A stretch of 64,000 bases of DNA from Symbiodinium natans (Eukaryota > Sar > Dinophyceae > Suessiales > Symbiodiniaceae): the NCBI GenBank assembly GCA_905221605.1, contig CAJNDS010002456.1, positions 148,795-212,794 on the forward strand, in the 5' to 3' direction. Shown here piece by piece: positions 46,139-53,700 of the stretch. Position numbers and translations under genes: made by a program. Positions within the stretch are counted from its first letter, which is position 1. Every line of letters starts with the position of its first letter. The notes under the pieces were generated by a model. That model saw nothing but the letters and a program-made list of their open reading frames with translations. It ran no database searches and had not been told where the DNA came from.

Positions 46139-46765
46139 ATGCATCCCCGCCTACGACAGTGCCATGAGGCGCACTGGTCGGCCAGATCCCACTACGTGCA
46201 GTCAACGGCCCCTAGGGGAGCCAGCTCCAAAGCCAGCGCACGAAATAAGAGAGGACCCCAAGCCCCAACCCCCCCCAAAAAACAACCGAAGCTTCCATCT
46301 TTGCGCCCCCCATTGCAGCTCTCATCACCACCGCTCGCTAGCTCCTCTTCAAGTGACAGAATCCATGGAGTGCCTAGGAGCGCGCAAGGGCTCCTGGACT
46401 GGAGCGAATCAGAGAGCTCCGCACATGAGACAAACATGCTCCCAGTGGACAGGACCGACAGTCCCACAATCGGCCCCAGGCCTGGGGAAGCCGATGGCCC
46501 AGGTCAATCCTCCAGCCCTGCACAAGGACCGGGCACCGATGACTCACTCTCGACAGACTCAGAGCCGCCACCACAACCTAAGGGTCGCAAGGTGGGCATA
46601 TCGAGCAATGCTGTGGCATACGCAATTTCCACAGGTTCATGTGCGGGCCTTATCACCAGACTTCTCGGAGACATTCGAAGCCTACCTCCTAGGGAGCGGC
46701 GAAAGAAGGCTGCAGAACTTCTCGCTAAGTGTGAGACCTTGCAGGCCGAAACTGATGCTTGTTAG
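46139..46765 (+). CDS. LINE ORF, Ser/Pro-rich protein with basic helical C-terminus
   Basis: ATG at 46139, 208 residues. The N-terminal two thirds are rich in Ser, Pro, Lys and Asp (for example LASSSSSDRIHG). The C-terminal part is probably folded: KVGISSNAVAYAI, LLGDIRSLPPRERRKKAAEL, ending at TAG. The frame is open further upstream, and the first ATG was chosen. Composition suggests a nucleic-acid-binding or assembly role like other LINE ORF1 proteins, but no domain is recognised. A parallel frame (46092-47798) is open over the same bases. I take that frame as real only from 47223. Confidence 0.45.
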   Translation: MHPRLRQCHEAHWSARSHYVQSTAPRGASSKASARNKRGPQAPTPPKKQPKLPSLRPPLQLSSPPLASSSSSDRIHGVPRSAQGLLDWSESESSAHETNMLPVDRTDSPTIGPRPGEADGPGQSSSPAQGPGTDDSLSTDSEPPPQPKGRKVGISSNAVAYAISTGSCAGLITRLLGDIRSLPPRERRKKAAELLAKCETLQAETDAC

Positions 46766-47222
46766 AGGCATCTACCGAAGGCCTTCCTTAACTCTTCGAG
46801 GGCCTCACCGTAGACATATGTGGAATATGTGCCCTGTCGCAGTTAGCTATGTTCGGCACGGAACGCCAGCCCTGATACCCAGTCAAATCCTTAACATGCT
46901 CGCATCCCAGGTGCAGTGTACCCGAAGTGGGAAACTCGGTGTAGCAGAATGCATGGCCCTGCACCCGACTGTACTCCCATTGCCTGACACTCGCAGATGT
47001 CATACCTGCCCCCAACCCGGACTATCTGCCCAGGTCACTTCAAACCGAAGAGCAGCGGGTGCCGTATTCGGCCCTACACAAAGCACCTGCGGGAGGACCT
47101 CGGGGTTTCTAAGTGCGAGAATGGAGATCCGTGTTGTAGAGTGGTTGCCGGGCTGCAGGAACATGATGCACGCCACGCCTGATTGCATCAGCATATACAT
47201 GTGTGGTGTCTTTGCCGATAGC
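46766..47222 (+). other. LINE segment between ORFs
   Basis: The frame of ORF1 is open across it, but the translation is Cys/His/Arg-rich without domain features. Short alternative frames exist (46997-47182). It may be a spacer or a decayed part of ORF1. Confidence 0.35.
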
Positions 47223-47798
47223 ATGTCAGATCAAAAGTGGCGTCGATATCCCCGAGCTCGGGTCAGGCCCGACGGCACTAGGAGGCGCACCCGCAATGAA
47301 CTGGCTGCCCGCAGTGCCCGCCGCAATGCCCCTGGCAATCAAAGGGAGAGAGCCGACACTGCGGCCCCCCGTGCTCAGGAGATGAATCAGCAGCCCTGGC
47401 GACAAGCGGCCGATCGCGAGAGCCGACAGCCACACTGGCAGAATGCGCGGGGAGCCGACGCTCGGCCCCGGGAACAACATCAGGACTGGTACTACGACGA
47501 GGAGGACGAAGAAGACGAGGACTACCAGTTTGACACCAGTGACCGGCACGAAGTACATGCGACGGAAGACGACGAGGGCTACCTCAAGATCTGGTGGCAG
47601 GGAGAATGGTGGTTCCGGCAGAAACCGCCAGACCCACCGGCATCGCCAAAGAAGAGACAGCAGGCTAGCAGCTCGAGCGAGCAAAGGAGGCCTACCACAG
47701 AGGGAGCCGTACCTCCGGCCCCTGCCCAGCATGTCTCCGAGGGCCTCAAGCAGTTTGTCCCCCCTGCCCGACCCACAATCCTTGAGAGCCGTGCGTGA
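47223..47798 (+). CDS. LINE ORF1-like basic/acidic protein
   Basis: ATG at 47223, 191 residues. It starts with an Arg-rich segment (SDQKWRRYPRARVRPDG, then RRRTRNELAARSARR), has an acidic tract (DWYYDEEDEEDEDY) and a GYLKIWWQGEWWFRQKPP segment, and ends TILESRA with TGA at 47796. Basic N-termini of this kind suit RNA binding by a LINE ORF1 product, which is inference. Its last 68 nt overlap the start of ORF2 in the +1 frame, next to a C6 run, so translational coupling or a frameshift between them is possible. Confidence 0.55.
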   Translation: MSDQKWRRYPRARVRPDGTRRRTRNELAARSARRNAPGNQRERADTAAPRAQEMNQQPWRQAADRESRQPHWQNARGADARPREQHQDWYYDEEDEEDEDYQFDTSDRHEVHATEDDEGYLKIWWQGEWWFRQKPPDPPASPKKRQQASSSSEQRRPTTEGAVPPAPAQHVSEGLKQFVPPARPTILESRA

Positions 47799-50700
47799 GA
47801 AATGGAACCTGCTGGCCATCATCGAAGATGACATCAATGTCCTGCGCAAGAAAAAGGTCGCCCTCATGTTCAAAACTTTCTTCGAAATGGGGCACTTCGT
47901 CAAGCATCATGACGACTTCCACCACTCGGAGTCCCTGAAGATCATCCCGGCCGCAGGCAATTGGAACCTTGCGTTTGTCATGTGCCTGATTTCCAGAGAC
48001 AAGCTCAATTACGCGAACCACTCCACCTTCGGCATGGCAGTGGAATGCTGGCTATGGAGCCTGTCAAAAGATGCGGACTTCGAGCCCATCCTCACCCAGT
48101 TCGCCGGCATGCTGCACAGCGTTATCGCACTGTTTGAGGGAGTCCCCATGTCGCTGCATGAACAAATCCATTGGTTCGATAGTCATCAAGACCTGGCAAT
48201 CAAATTCGACTACTACTTCCCCGCCGAGCAACTGAAGGATGATGAGCAAATTGTCCGAGTGGCAATTCAGGATCAAACCAGCCAGGACAGCAGAGATGAT
48301 GACATGACGGACAGGACCTCCAAGCACATGGGAAACACGGCTCCTGCAACCCGGACTGCCGAGCTGGCTTCATCTGATGCCTATGTGGAGATGGAGGTTG
48401 ACTACCCTACGGGGCAAACGCCACCAAATCAATCTGGCAGCATCCCCCACTCCCCGCGCAGGGTCGAGAGATACAACATCTACACGGAGACGACCTACGC
48501 CAGCAGCGATGGCACCTCTCTGCCCACGCCAGCACGCGATTCGGCCCCCCTTGGGGAGCCGACGAAGCTCTACTGGAAACTAGATCAGTCTCTCTCCAAA
48601 AGACTGTCAGTTGTTCTGAGGCACGACTCTGAAGACTTCGGCTTGACGTTCGACGAGGCAGGGTGGACCAAGGTGTCAGACCTTTTGCGCACCTCCATCA
48701 TGAAGGAGAAGGGGGCAACCCTCAACTACATCCGCTCGGTGGTCTACTGGAACGACAAGCAACGCTTCGCGCTCGAATGGCGCGGTGCCGATCTCTACAT
48801 CAGGGCGGTTCAAGGTCACTCCAAGAAAGGACTACGTGATGAAGCGGTCATGCGGCCCCTTGGGGATGCCGAGTTGCCGGAGTACGTCCTCCATGCGACC
48901 AACTGGGACTTCTACGGCTCGATCTTGGCGAAGGGCATCATCACGGGAGGCCTCTCCCAGTCCCGGACACACATACATTGTGTTTCAGTAGACAGAAGTG
49001 AATATCGGAATTACCCCGCGCATTGTGACATCGCAATCATACTCTCCCCGAAAGAATCGGGGGCCGTCTGGTTCCGTTCAATGAACGGCTACTACTTAAC
49101 CCGGGGTGCCGATGGCAAGCTGGCCCCGCATTGTATAAAGGCCGTCAGGATCCTGGCATCGGGAGAAGAAGTTTTTGGCTCAGAGGGGCCACCGGCAGCT
49201 GACATCGTCATGCAGGCCATTGTTCGGTCTCACTCTTTCCGGTCCTCCAGGGGAAGCCGATCTTCGGCCCCCAGTGACCGTGACCAAGACCGCACTGCAG
49301 CTCAGAGAGCATACACGGGGGTTGTATTGCATCATCGCATCCGTTGCACCGTCTCCTCTACCCAATGCATACGCACCAACCCCTCGCCTCTGCTGCAGGA
49401 CTCTGATCGACGAGATGTCCCAGGTCCCGAGAGTCAGTACGCTAGGTTAAGATGGGGACACATTCTTCTGCTGGGAGTGTTTTTGGTCGGTGGGAAAGGT
49501 TATGCAGGCAGGCTTCTATCGTTGCAAAGAGATAGACTAACTAAATGGCTCTGCACCAGGAGAATCAGAGGTTGCTACAGAAGGAGACCCTACATCCTCA
49601 GCACACATGCCACGTGCACTACTAACATACTTACAACACAGATGGGTGAGCCCGCCAGACGCACATCACCGAGCCGCGCTGGTCCCAAGTCCAGCGGCTG
49701 GGCCCCAAGCTTTCGAAGTCTCTTCTGGATGTGGATTCTTATCCTTTGTGGAAGCTTCGTGACAGCAAATGGGGGTCGAGCAGACGTGAGGGTTACCACG
49801 GGTTCCAGTACCGTGGTGGGAGCCACACAACATCGGCCCCAACAGTCCAATAGAATGGGCGAAGACACTGGCCAGGCAATATGTAATCACCACAACAGCA
49901 TCGGGTGGATCGCCAAGAGATCGCTGCGACGAGCTCGCGCACGAGCCTATGCCACAGGCGGCACTCACTATAAGGGCACATGGTACACTAGGGAAACACT
50001 GACAAAAACCACAGGGGGCATACACCAGCTGGGGCCGAATGACCGGCCGGCTAAACCCACAAAGCACCCCAAATCTGACAAAGCATCTCACCTCAGATGT
50101 CTCACCTGGAACATGAGCGGGGGGTCGCAGGCGGCCTGGCAAGAACTCATGTCATGGTTAAGTGAGAAACCAGATGACTTTGACATTGTGTTCGTGCAGG
50201 AAACACACTGGAAACAGGAGGGGTGCCGCACTTTCTCGTCCGGCCCCTGGTTCGTCGTCTCCTCAGGGGCTACAGGCAAAGACAAATGCTCAGGAGTTGC
50301 CACTCTGATCCATCAGAATGTCTGCAAGCAAGATAATGTTAGCTACAGGGTTCTTAGGCAAGGCAGAGTACTCTCGGTTCGACTGCATCACCAACAGAAC
50401 GGCTCCGATCTTCTGAATGTCTACCAGCATGTGTGGAGGACAAACATTGACAAAGCCGAGAACCTGAAAGCTCGGGCCTCAATCTGGGATGCGATACGGT
50501 CTAGCATCATGAAGAGTCCACAACGGAACGACTTGATTATTGCGGGAGACTTCAACTGCTCCATCAAAACCTCGAGGGGATTGATAGGTAGTGCCGTTGT
50601 AGCCAAAGTAGAGGGATCGCCTGACGAAGATGACTTTCTCGGAATACTCCAGGACTTCGGCCTCACTCTCCTCAATACGTGGAACTGCACTCCGGCACAT

Positions 50701-53205
50701 ACGTGCGTGCACCAAGGCACCAAAACACAATTGGATTTCGTTGCGTGTAGGGTTCAGCACGCGACTCGCACTGCTAGACACAGCAGACCCATGCATCAAG
50801 TCGCCCTAGGAAAGTGGAAGGCCAATCACCGCATCCCAGTGCAGGCTCACATCCGTAGAGTCGCGCCATGTCGTCTCCCGAACCCAGTCAAACCTTCGAT
50901 GGCGTCTAGGCAATGCATGCAAGACTCCATTGCGCAGGCAGATGATCGGGCTAAGAAATTAAAGCACCTCATCGACGCGGATATTCAGAAGCTGGACCCT
51001 GACTTGCATCTTCACAGCTTTACGCGGCAGGTGGATGAGATCATGAAAGAACACATGCAAACCGTCTACCCTCCCGAACCTGAAGTTGACAACCGCGTTT
51101 CGCAGAATCCGCAGTTTAAGCACACCGCGAAAGAGATGTGGGCTAAGTACAAGGAATGGAAATCCACTGAAGCGAACAGCTTAATCGAAACTCTCCGGAA
51201 ATGGAAAAAGTACACTGAGTTTCGCGTGGCCTCTAAAGCGATGAAACAAACTGCCAAGAAAATTAAACGTGAAAAGCTGCAGGCTGTCGCCGAGGACCTT
51301 CAAGTTGCTGCCGCTAAGGGCGATCAAAGGAAAGTGTGGATGAGCGCTAGAAAATTAGCTCCCTGGAAACCCTTCGCGCGCACACACATCCGCAGCGAAA
51401 AGGGAGAAATCCTCACTCCCAAAGAACAACTGGCTGAGCTCATTAAGCACAGCAGAAACAAGTTTTGTCAGGGAGAAGACTATTTGCCCAATCACCGAGT
51501 CACGGAACCCATTCTTGTTCAGGCCAAAGACCTCGTTTGGGCCCTTGGTAAACTACCATTTCGCAAAGGGGTGCCGAAGATGTCGGCCCCGGCAGCAGTT
51601 TGGAGATTGTGCCGTGACCAGGTAGCCAAAACGCTGGAACCCATCCTGATGCGATCCTGGGGGGAGGATTCCCTCTGCGTCATCCCACACGTGTGGAAAG
51701 ACACATACCTCGTATGGTTGCCTAAACCACAGAAAGACCCCAGCCGGCCGTCCGGGCTTCGTCCCATAGGACTCTCCCACCCTCTCTCGAAATCGGTATG
51801 TGCTCTGCTGAGAGAACACATCCGACCACTTCTTGAGGAAACGCTGGTCACTCGACCGCAATTTGCATATACTGCCGGCAGAGGGGTTCTGGACGCCTTA
51901 CTGAGAGTGCATAACCACCTGAGAGAGGCACGTGCGTATGCGACCCTGAGCAAACAAAGCATATATGACCTTCATGCCGGAGCTACCCAGGTTAAATGCG
52001 CAGGAGGCATATGCTTCTCCCTTGACCTTGAGGGGGCGTTCGACAGTGTACCTCGCACTGCCCTTGCCACTAGCCTGAGACGCCTAGGGGTCTCCGAAAC
52101 GCTGGTGCAACTCCTTATGCAGTTCCATTTTGAGGCAAGGTATCACTGCTCAGTTGGCGTTCATGAGGACCACGTCACGACCACACGAGGCATCAAACAA
52201 GGCTGTACGGTCGCGCCGTATTTGTTTGTGGCGCACACAATTGCTATCATTGACACACTAGCGGAGCGCCTAGGCTGGGACTGGGTAACGCAATTGTTCA
52301 CTTTTTACGCCGACGACGCCTTAGCTGCATGGACGTTAAAAAGCGCCGAAGACCTTCAGGGTGCCATTAGCGGCATCCAAAAAGTCGTGCAAACCTTTAA
52401 CGACCACGGTATGACTCTCAGCGCAACCAAATCGGTCGTGCTGTGTCACGCCAAGGGAGCAGATGCCATTAGGATTTTGCAGAAACTTAAAGTCTTCAAG
52501 GACAAACTCCCACACCTTGCCTTCATGCAACACGGCGAGCAGATTCTGATCCCCCTCAGGAAAACACATCAGTACCTAGGTACCGTCATTTCCTATAGAG
52601 ATGCCCAGGAGAAAACTGTTCAGCTACGTATGCGTAAGGCGAGGGGTCAATATAGCCAGCTTCGTAAAGCCATCAACTCCAGACGCGTAACGCACAACCG
52701 TCCCAGGTACCAAATCTGGAGAGCCGGGGTGTGGAGCTCAGCAGCGCACGGGCTACTGGCGGTGGGCGTTAGACCCACAGGACGCAAGCATCTTCGTGCA
52801 ATGGCTGCCAGACAGATGCGGGCTATTGCCAAAAAGCCGGCGCATCTTACCCTAGTGACCAACGAGCAGATCCAGAAGCATCTCAATGCTGAGGACCCCC
52901 TGCAGGCGCTCGCTCACCAAGGCCAGAGAATGCATGACGCACTTGAGACAGTTGCAGCAGAGTGCCCCAGCGACATTAGGGCCCTTCCACAGGTCCGGGC
53001 GCAGCTCGCGCTGGCTATCAACTCACTCCATTCGATGAGTGCAGGTGAGCAGCTTCCTGAAGATAAGGAGTCAGACCCTTATACCTGTCCGCATTGCAGT
53101 CAGCAAAATTTCGCACTATCACTAGCCTCCGACAGCATAAGGCATGGAAGCACCCAGAAGATAAGCCAGAACTGCTCAATTTTGATCCGGCAAACCACGC
53201 ACTGA
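47731..53205 (+). CDS. LINE ORF2: Tpt1-like domain, APE endonuclease, reverse transcriptase
   Basis: 1,824 residues from ATG 47731; the frame is open from 47443, but upstream it shadows ORF1. Order: an unassigned N-terminal domain (about 15-180); Tpt1/KptA-like RNA 2'-phosphotransferase (about 287-479); a spacer with two hydrophobic segments (about 577-588, 665-679); APE endonuclease (about 789-1040) with LTWN, VFVQETHW and AGDFN; reverse transcriptase (about 1324-1620) with SLDLEGAFD, TRGIKQG and FYADD; and the first half of a zinc finger (CPHC, 1786-1789) before the zero-frame stop. It should copy the element's RNA at a nicked chromosomal site. All polymerase aspartates are present (D1432, D1528, D1529). 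ORF2 meets ORF1 by a 68-nt overlap and the downstream frame at a slippery heptamer. Confidence 0.9.
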   Translation: MSPRASSSLSPLPDPQSLRAVREKWNLLAIIEDDINVLRKKKVALMFKTFFEMGHFVKHHDDFHHSESLKIIPAAGNWNLAFVMCLISRDKLNYANHSTFGMAVECWLWSLSKDADFEPILTQFAGMLHSVIALFEGVPMSLHEQIHWFDSHQDLAIKFDYYFPAEQLKDDEQIVRVAIQDQTSQDSRDDDMTDRTSKHMGNTAPATRTAELASSDAYVEMEVDYPTGQTPPNQSGSIPHSPRRVERYNIYTETTYASSDGTSLPTPARDSAPLGEPTKLYWKLDQSLSKRLSVVLRHDSEDFGLTFDEAGWTKVSDLLRTSIMKEKGATLNYIRSVVYWNDKQRFALEWRGADLYIRAVQGHSKKGLRDEAVMRPLGDAELPEYVLHATNWDFYGSILAKGIITGGLSQSRTHIHCVSVDRSEYRNYPAHCDIAIILSPKESGAVWFRSMNGYYLTRGADGKLAPHCIKAVRILASGEEVFGSEGPPAADIVMQAIVRSHSFRSSRGSRSSAPSDRDQDRTAAQRAYTGVVLHHRIRCTVSSTQCIRTNPSPLLQDSDRRDVPGPESQYARLRWGHILLLGVFLVGGKGYAGRLLSLQRDRLTKWLCTRRIRGCYRRRPYILSTHATCTTNILTTQMGEPARRTSPSRAGPKSSGWAPSFRSLFWMWILILCGSFVTANGGRADVRVTTGSSTVVGATQHRPQQSNRMGEDTGQAICNHHNSIGWIAKRSLRRARARAYATGGTHYKGTWYTRETLTKTTGGIHQLGPNDRPAKPTKHPKSDKASHLRCLTWNMSGGSQAAWQELMSWLSEKPDDFDIVFVQETHWKQEGCRTFSSGPWFVVSSGATGKDKCSGVATLIHQNVCKQDNVSYRVLRQGRVLSVRLHHQQNGSDLLNVYQHVWRTNIDKAENLKARASIWDAIRSSIMKSPQRNDLIIAGDFNCSIKTSRGLIGSAVVAKVEGSPDEDDFLGILQDFGLTLLNTWNCTPAHTCVHQGTKTQLDFVACRVQHATRTARHSRPMHQVALGKWKANHRIPVQAHIRRVAPCRLPNPVKPSMASRQCMQDSIAQADDRAKKLKHLIDADIQKLDPDLHLHSFTRQVDEIMKEHMQTVYPPEPEVDNRVSQNPQFKHTAKEMWAKYKEWKSTEANSLIETLRKWKKYTEFRVASKAMKQTAKKIKREKLQAVAEDLQVAAAKGDQRKVWMSARKLAPWKPFARTHIRSEKGEILTPKEQLAELIKHSRNKFCQGEDYLPNHRVTEPILVQAKDLVWALGKLPFRKGVPKMSAPAAVWRLCRDQVAKTLEPILMRSWGEDSLCVIPHVWKDTYLVWLPKPQKDPSRPSGLRPIGLSHPLSKSVCALLREHIRPLLEETLVTRPQFAYTAGRGVLDALLRVHNHLREARAYATLSKQSIYDLHAGATQVKCAGGICFSLDLEGAFDSVPRTALATSLRRLGVSETLVQLLMQFHFEARYHCSVGVHEDHVTTTRGIKQGCTVAPYLFVAHTIAIIDTLAERLGWDWVTQLFTFYADDALAAWTLKSAEDLQGAISGIQKVVQTFNDHGMTLSATKSVVLCHAKGADAIRILQKLKVFKDKLPHLAFMQHGEQILIPLRKTHQYLGTVISYRDAQEKTVQLRMRKARGQYSQLRKAINSRRVTHNRPRYQIWRAGVWSSAAHGLLAVGVRPTGRKHLRAMAARQMRAIAKKPAHLTLVTNEQIQKHLNAEDPLQALAHQGQRMHDALETVAAECPSDIRALPQVRAQLALAINSLHSMSAGEQLPEDKESDPYTCPHCSQQNFALSLASDSIRHGSTQKISQNCSILIRQTTH
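48589..49167 (+). other. Tpt1/KptA-type RNA 2'-phosphotransferase domain in ORF2
   Basis: Tpt1/KptA enzymes move a 2'-phosphate from RNA splice junctions to NAD+, and some family members ADP-ribosylate nucleic-acid ends. Visible signatures, in order: SLSKRLSVVLRHD (R297, H298), ND-KQRF, LYIRAVQGHS (R358), a HAT box in place of HGT (H388), THIHCV (H414, H416) and EYRNYP (R426). The catalytic Arg-His-Arg-Arg set of characterised Tpt1 enzymes is therefore complete. Length (about 190 aa) is normal for the family. The domain sits N-terminal to the endonuclease in the same frame. Activity is inferred from motif conservation. Confidence 0.85.
50095..50847 (+). other. APE-type endonuclease domain in ORF2
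   Basis: This is an exonuclease-endonuclease-phosphatase fold that nicks target DNA in many LINE clades. Motifs: CLTWNMSG (N794), VFVQETHW (E824), LNVYQHV (Y898), IIAGDFNCS (D940, N942), TQLDFVAC (D1002) and NHRIPV (H1033). The usual closing motif S-D-H reads A-N-H here. The Asp before the catalytic His is Asn (N1032), a possible weakening of metal binding. All other core residues are present. Confidence 0.85.
51700..52587 (+). other. LINE-type reverse transcriptase domain in ORF2
   Basis: Motifs in order: LVWLPKPQKDPSRPSGLRPI (motifs 0/1), LDLEGAFDSVPR (A), TTRGIKQGCTVAP (B), LFTFYADDALA (C), GMTLSATKSVVL (D) and HQYLGTVI (E). The layout and the K-Q-G form of motif B are those of non-LTR retrotransposons. 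There is no RNase H domain after it; the ORF goes on to a helical, basic thumb-like region and then zinc fingers. Confidence 0.95.
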
Positions 53206-53700
53206 ACGGTCTGCCCCAGTGTGCCTTCTGTAAATTCAAATACGGGGCATGGATTGGGCTTAAAGCACATATTGAAAAAGGATACTGCCCTGTTCTTTAT
53301 CCGGAAGGCAGTACTCAGAGAGCCGTGGTCGGCCCCGAAGCAGATACTAGCACCAATCCAAAAGCTCCAGAGGAGGCCACTGCAAATGAGCCGCCTCCCA
53401 TAGCCCAAAAGCTGGTTCTTGATGTTGCTCGTCAACAAGGCTGGAAAAGTCTGCTAGATGCCGATGTTGTGTCGTCCCTCAAGCAACACTGCTGTGTTTG
53501 CAAGCGATGGATCGCCGATCCCACGGCTCTGAAGCGACACATAGTTAGGGCCCACAAGGACGTGTGGGCAGTCACCGCCAACGGCAAACTTGAGGAGCGA
53601 TGTGCACAGGTCAAGCCCCGACTCCTCCGAAATGGCACCTGCCCGTGGTGTGACAGGTCCTCCCCCTCCAGACATTACTTCCAATGCAATGTGATCTTCC
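53088..53700 (+). other. Zinc-finger block after the RT
   Basis: Finger 1 spans the frameshift (CPHC ... HKAWKH). Finger 2 is CAFCKFKYGAWIGLKAH ending GYC (C2HC). Finger 3 is CCVCKRWIADPTALKRH followed by IVRAH (C2H2). Finger 4 is CPWCDRSSPSRHYFQC. Zinc fingers near RT domains in LINEs usually help bind nucleic acid or the target site. The C2H2 type suggests DNA recognition here, which is inference. Confidence 0.75.
53106..53112 (+). promoter_or_regulatory. Candidate -1 ribosomal frameshift slippery site A_AAU_UUC
   Basis: The heptamer AAATTTC has the canonical X_XXY_YYZ form and is in the right phase with ORF2 (codons CAA AAT TTC). A -1 slip here joins ORF2 to the overlapping frame ending at 55415. 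The join falls inside a zinc finger: CPHC is in the zero frame, and FRTITSLRQHKAWKH is in the -1 frame. Together they give C-x2-C-x13-H-x4-H. I see no obvious strong stem just downstream by eye, only a 4-bp GCCT/AGGC pair about 12 nt on. Confidence 0.6.

Noticed and set aside
46092-47222. First two thirds of the 568-codon frame as ORF1
   Set aside because: Its translation is Cys/His/Arg-rich and overlaps a better-composed ORF at 46139-46765. Only the part from 47223 looks real.
47443-47730. Upstream part of the ORF2 frame as true N-terminus
   Set aside because: It is Arg/Thr-rich and overlaps ORF1 in another frame. The ATG at 47731 leads directly into well-composed protein, so the longer start is probably a shadow.
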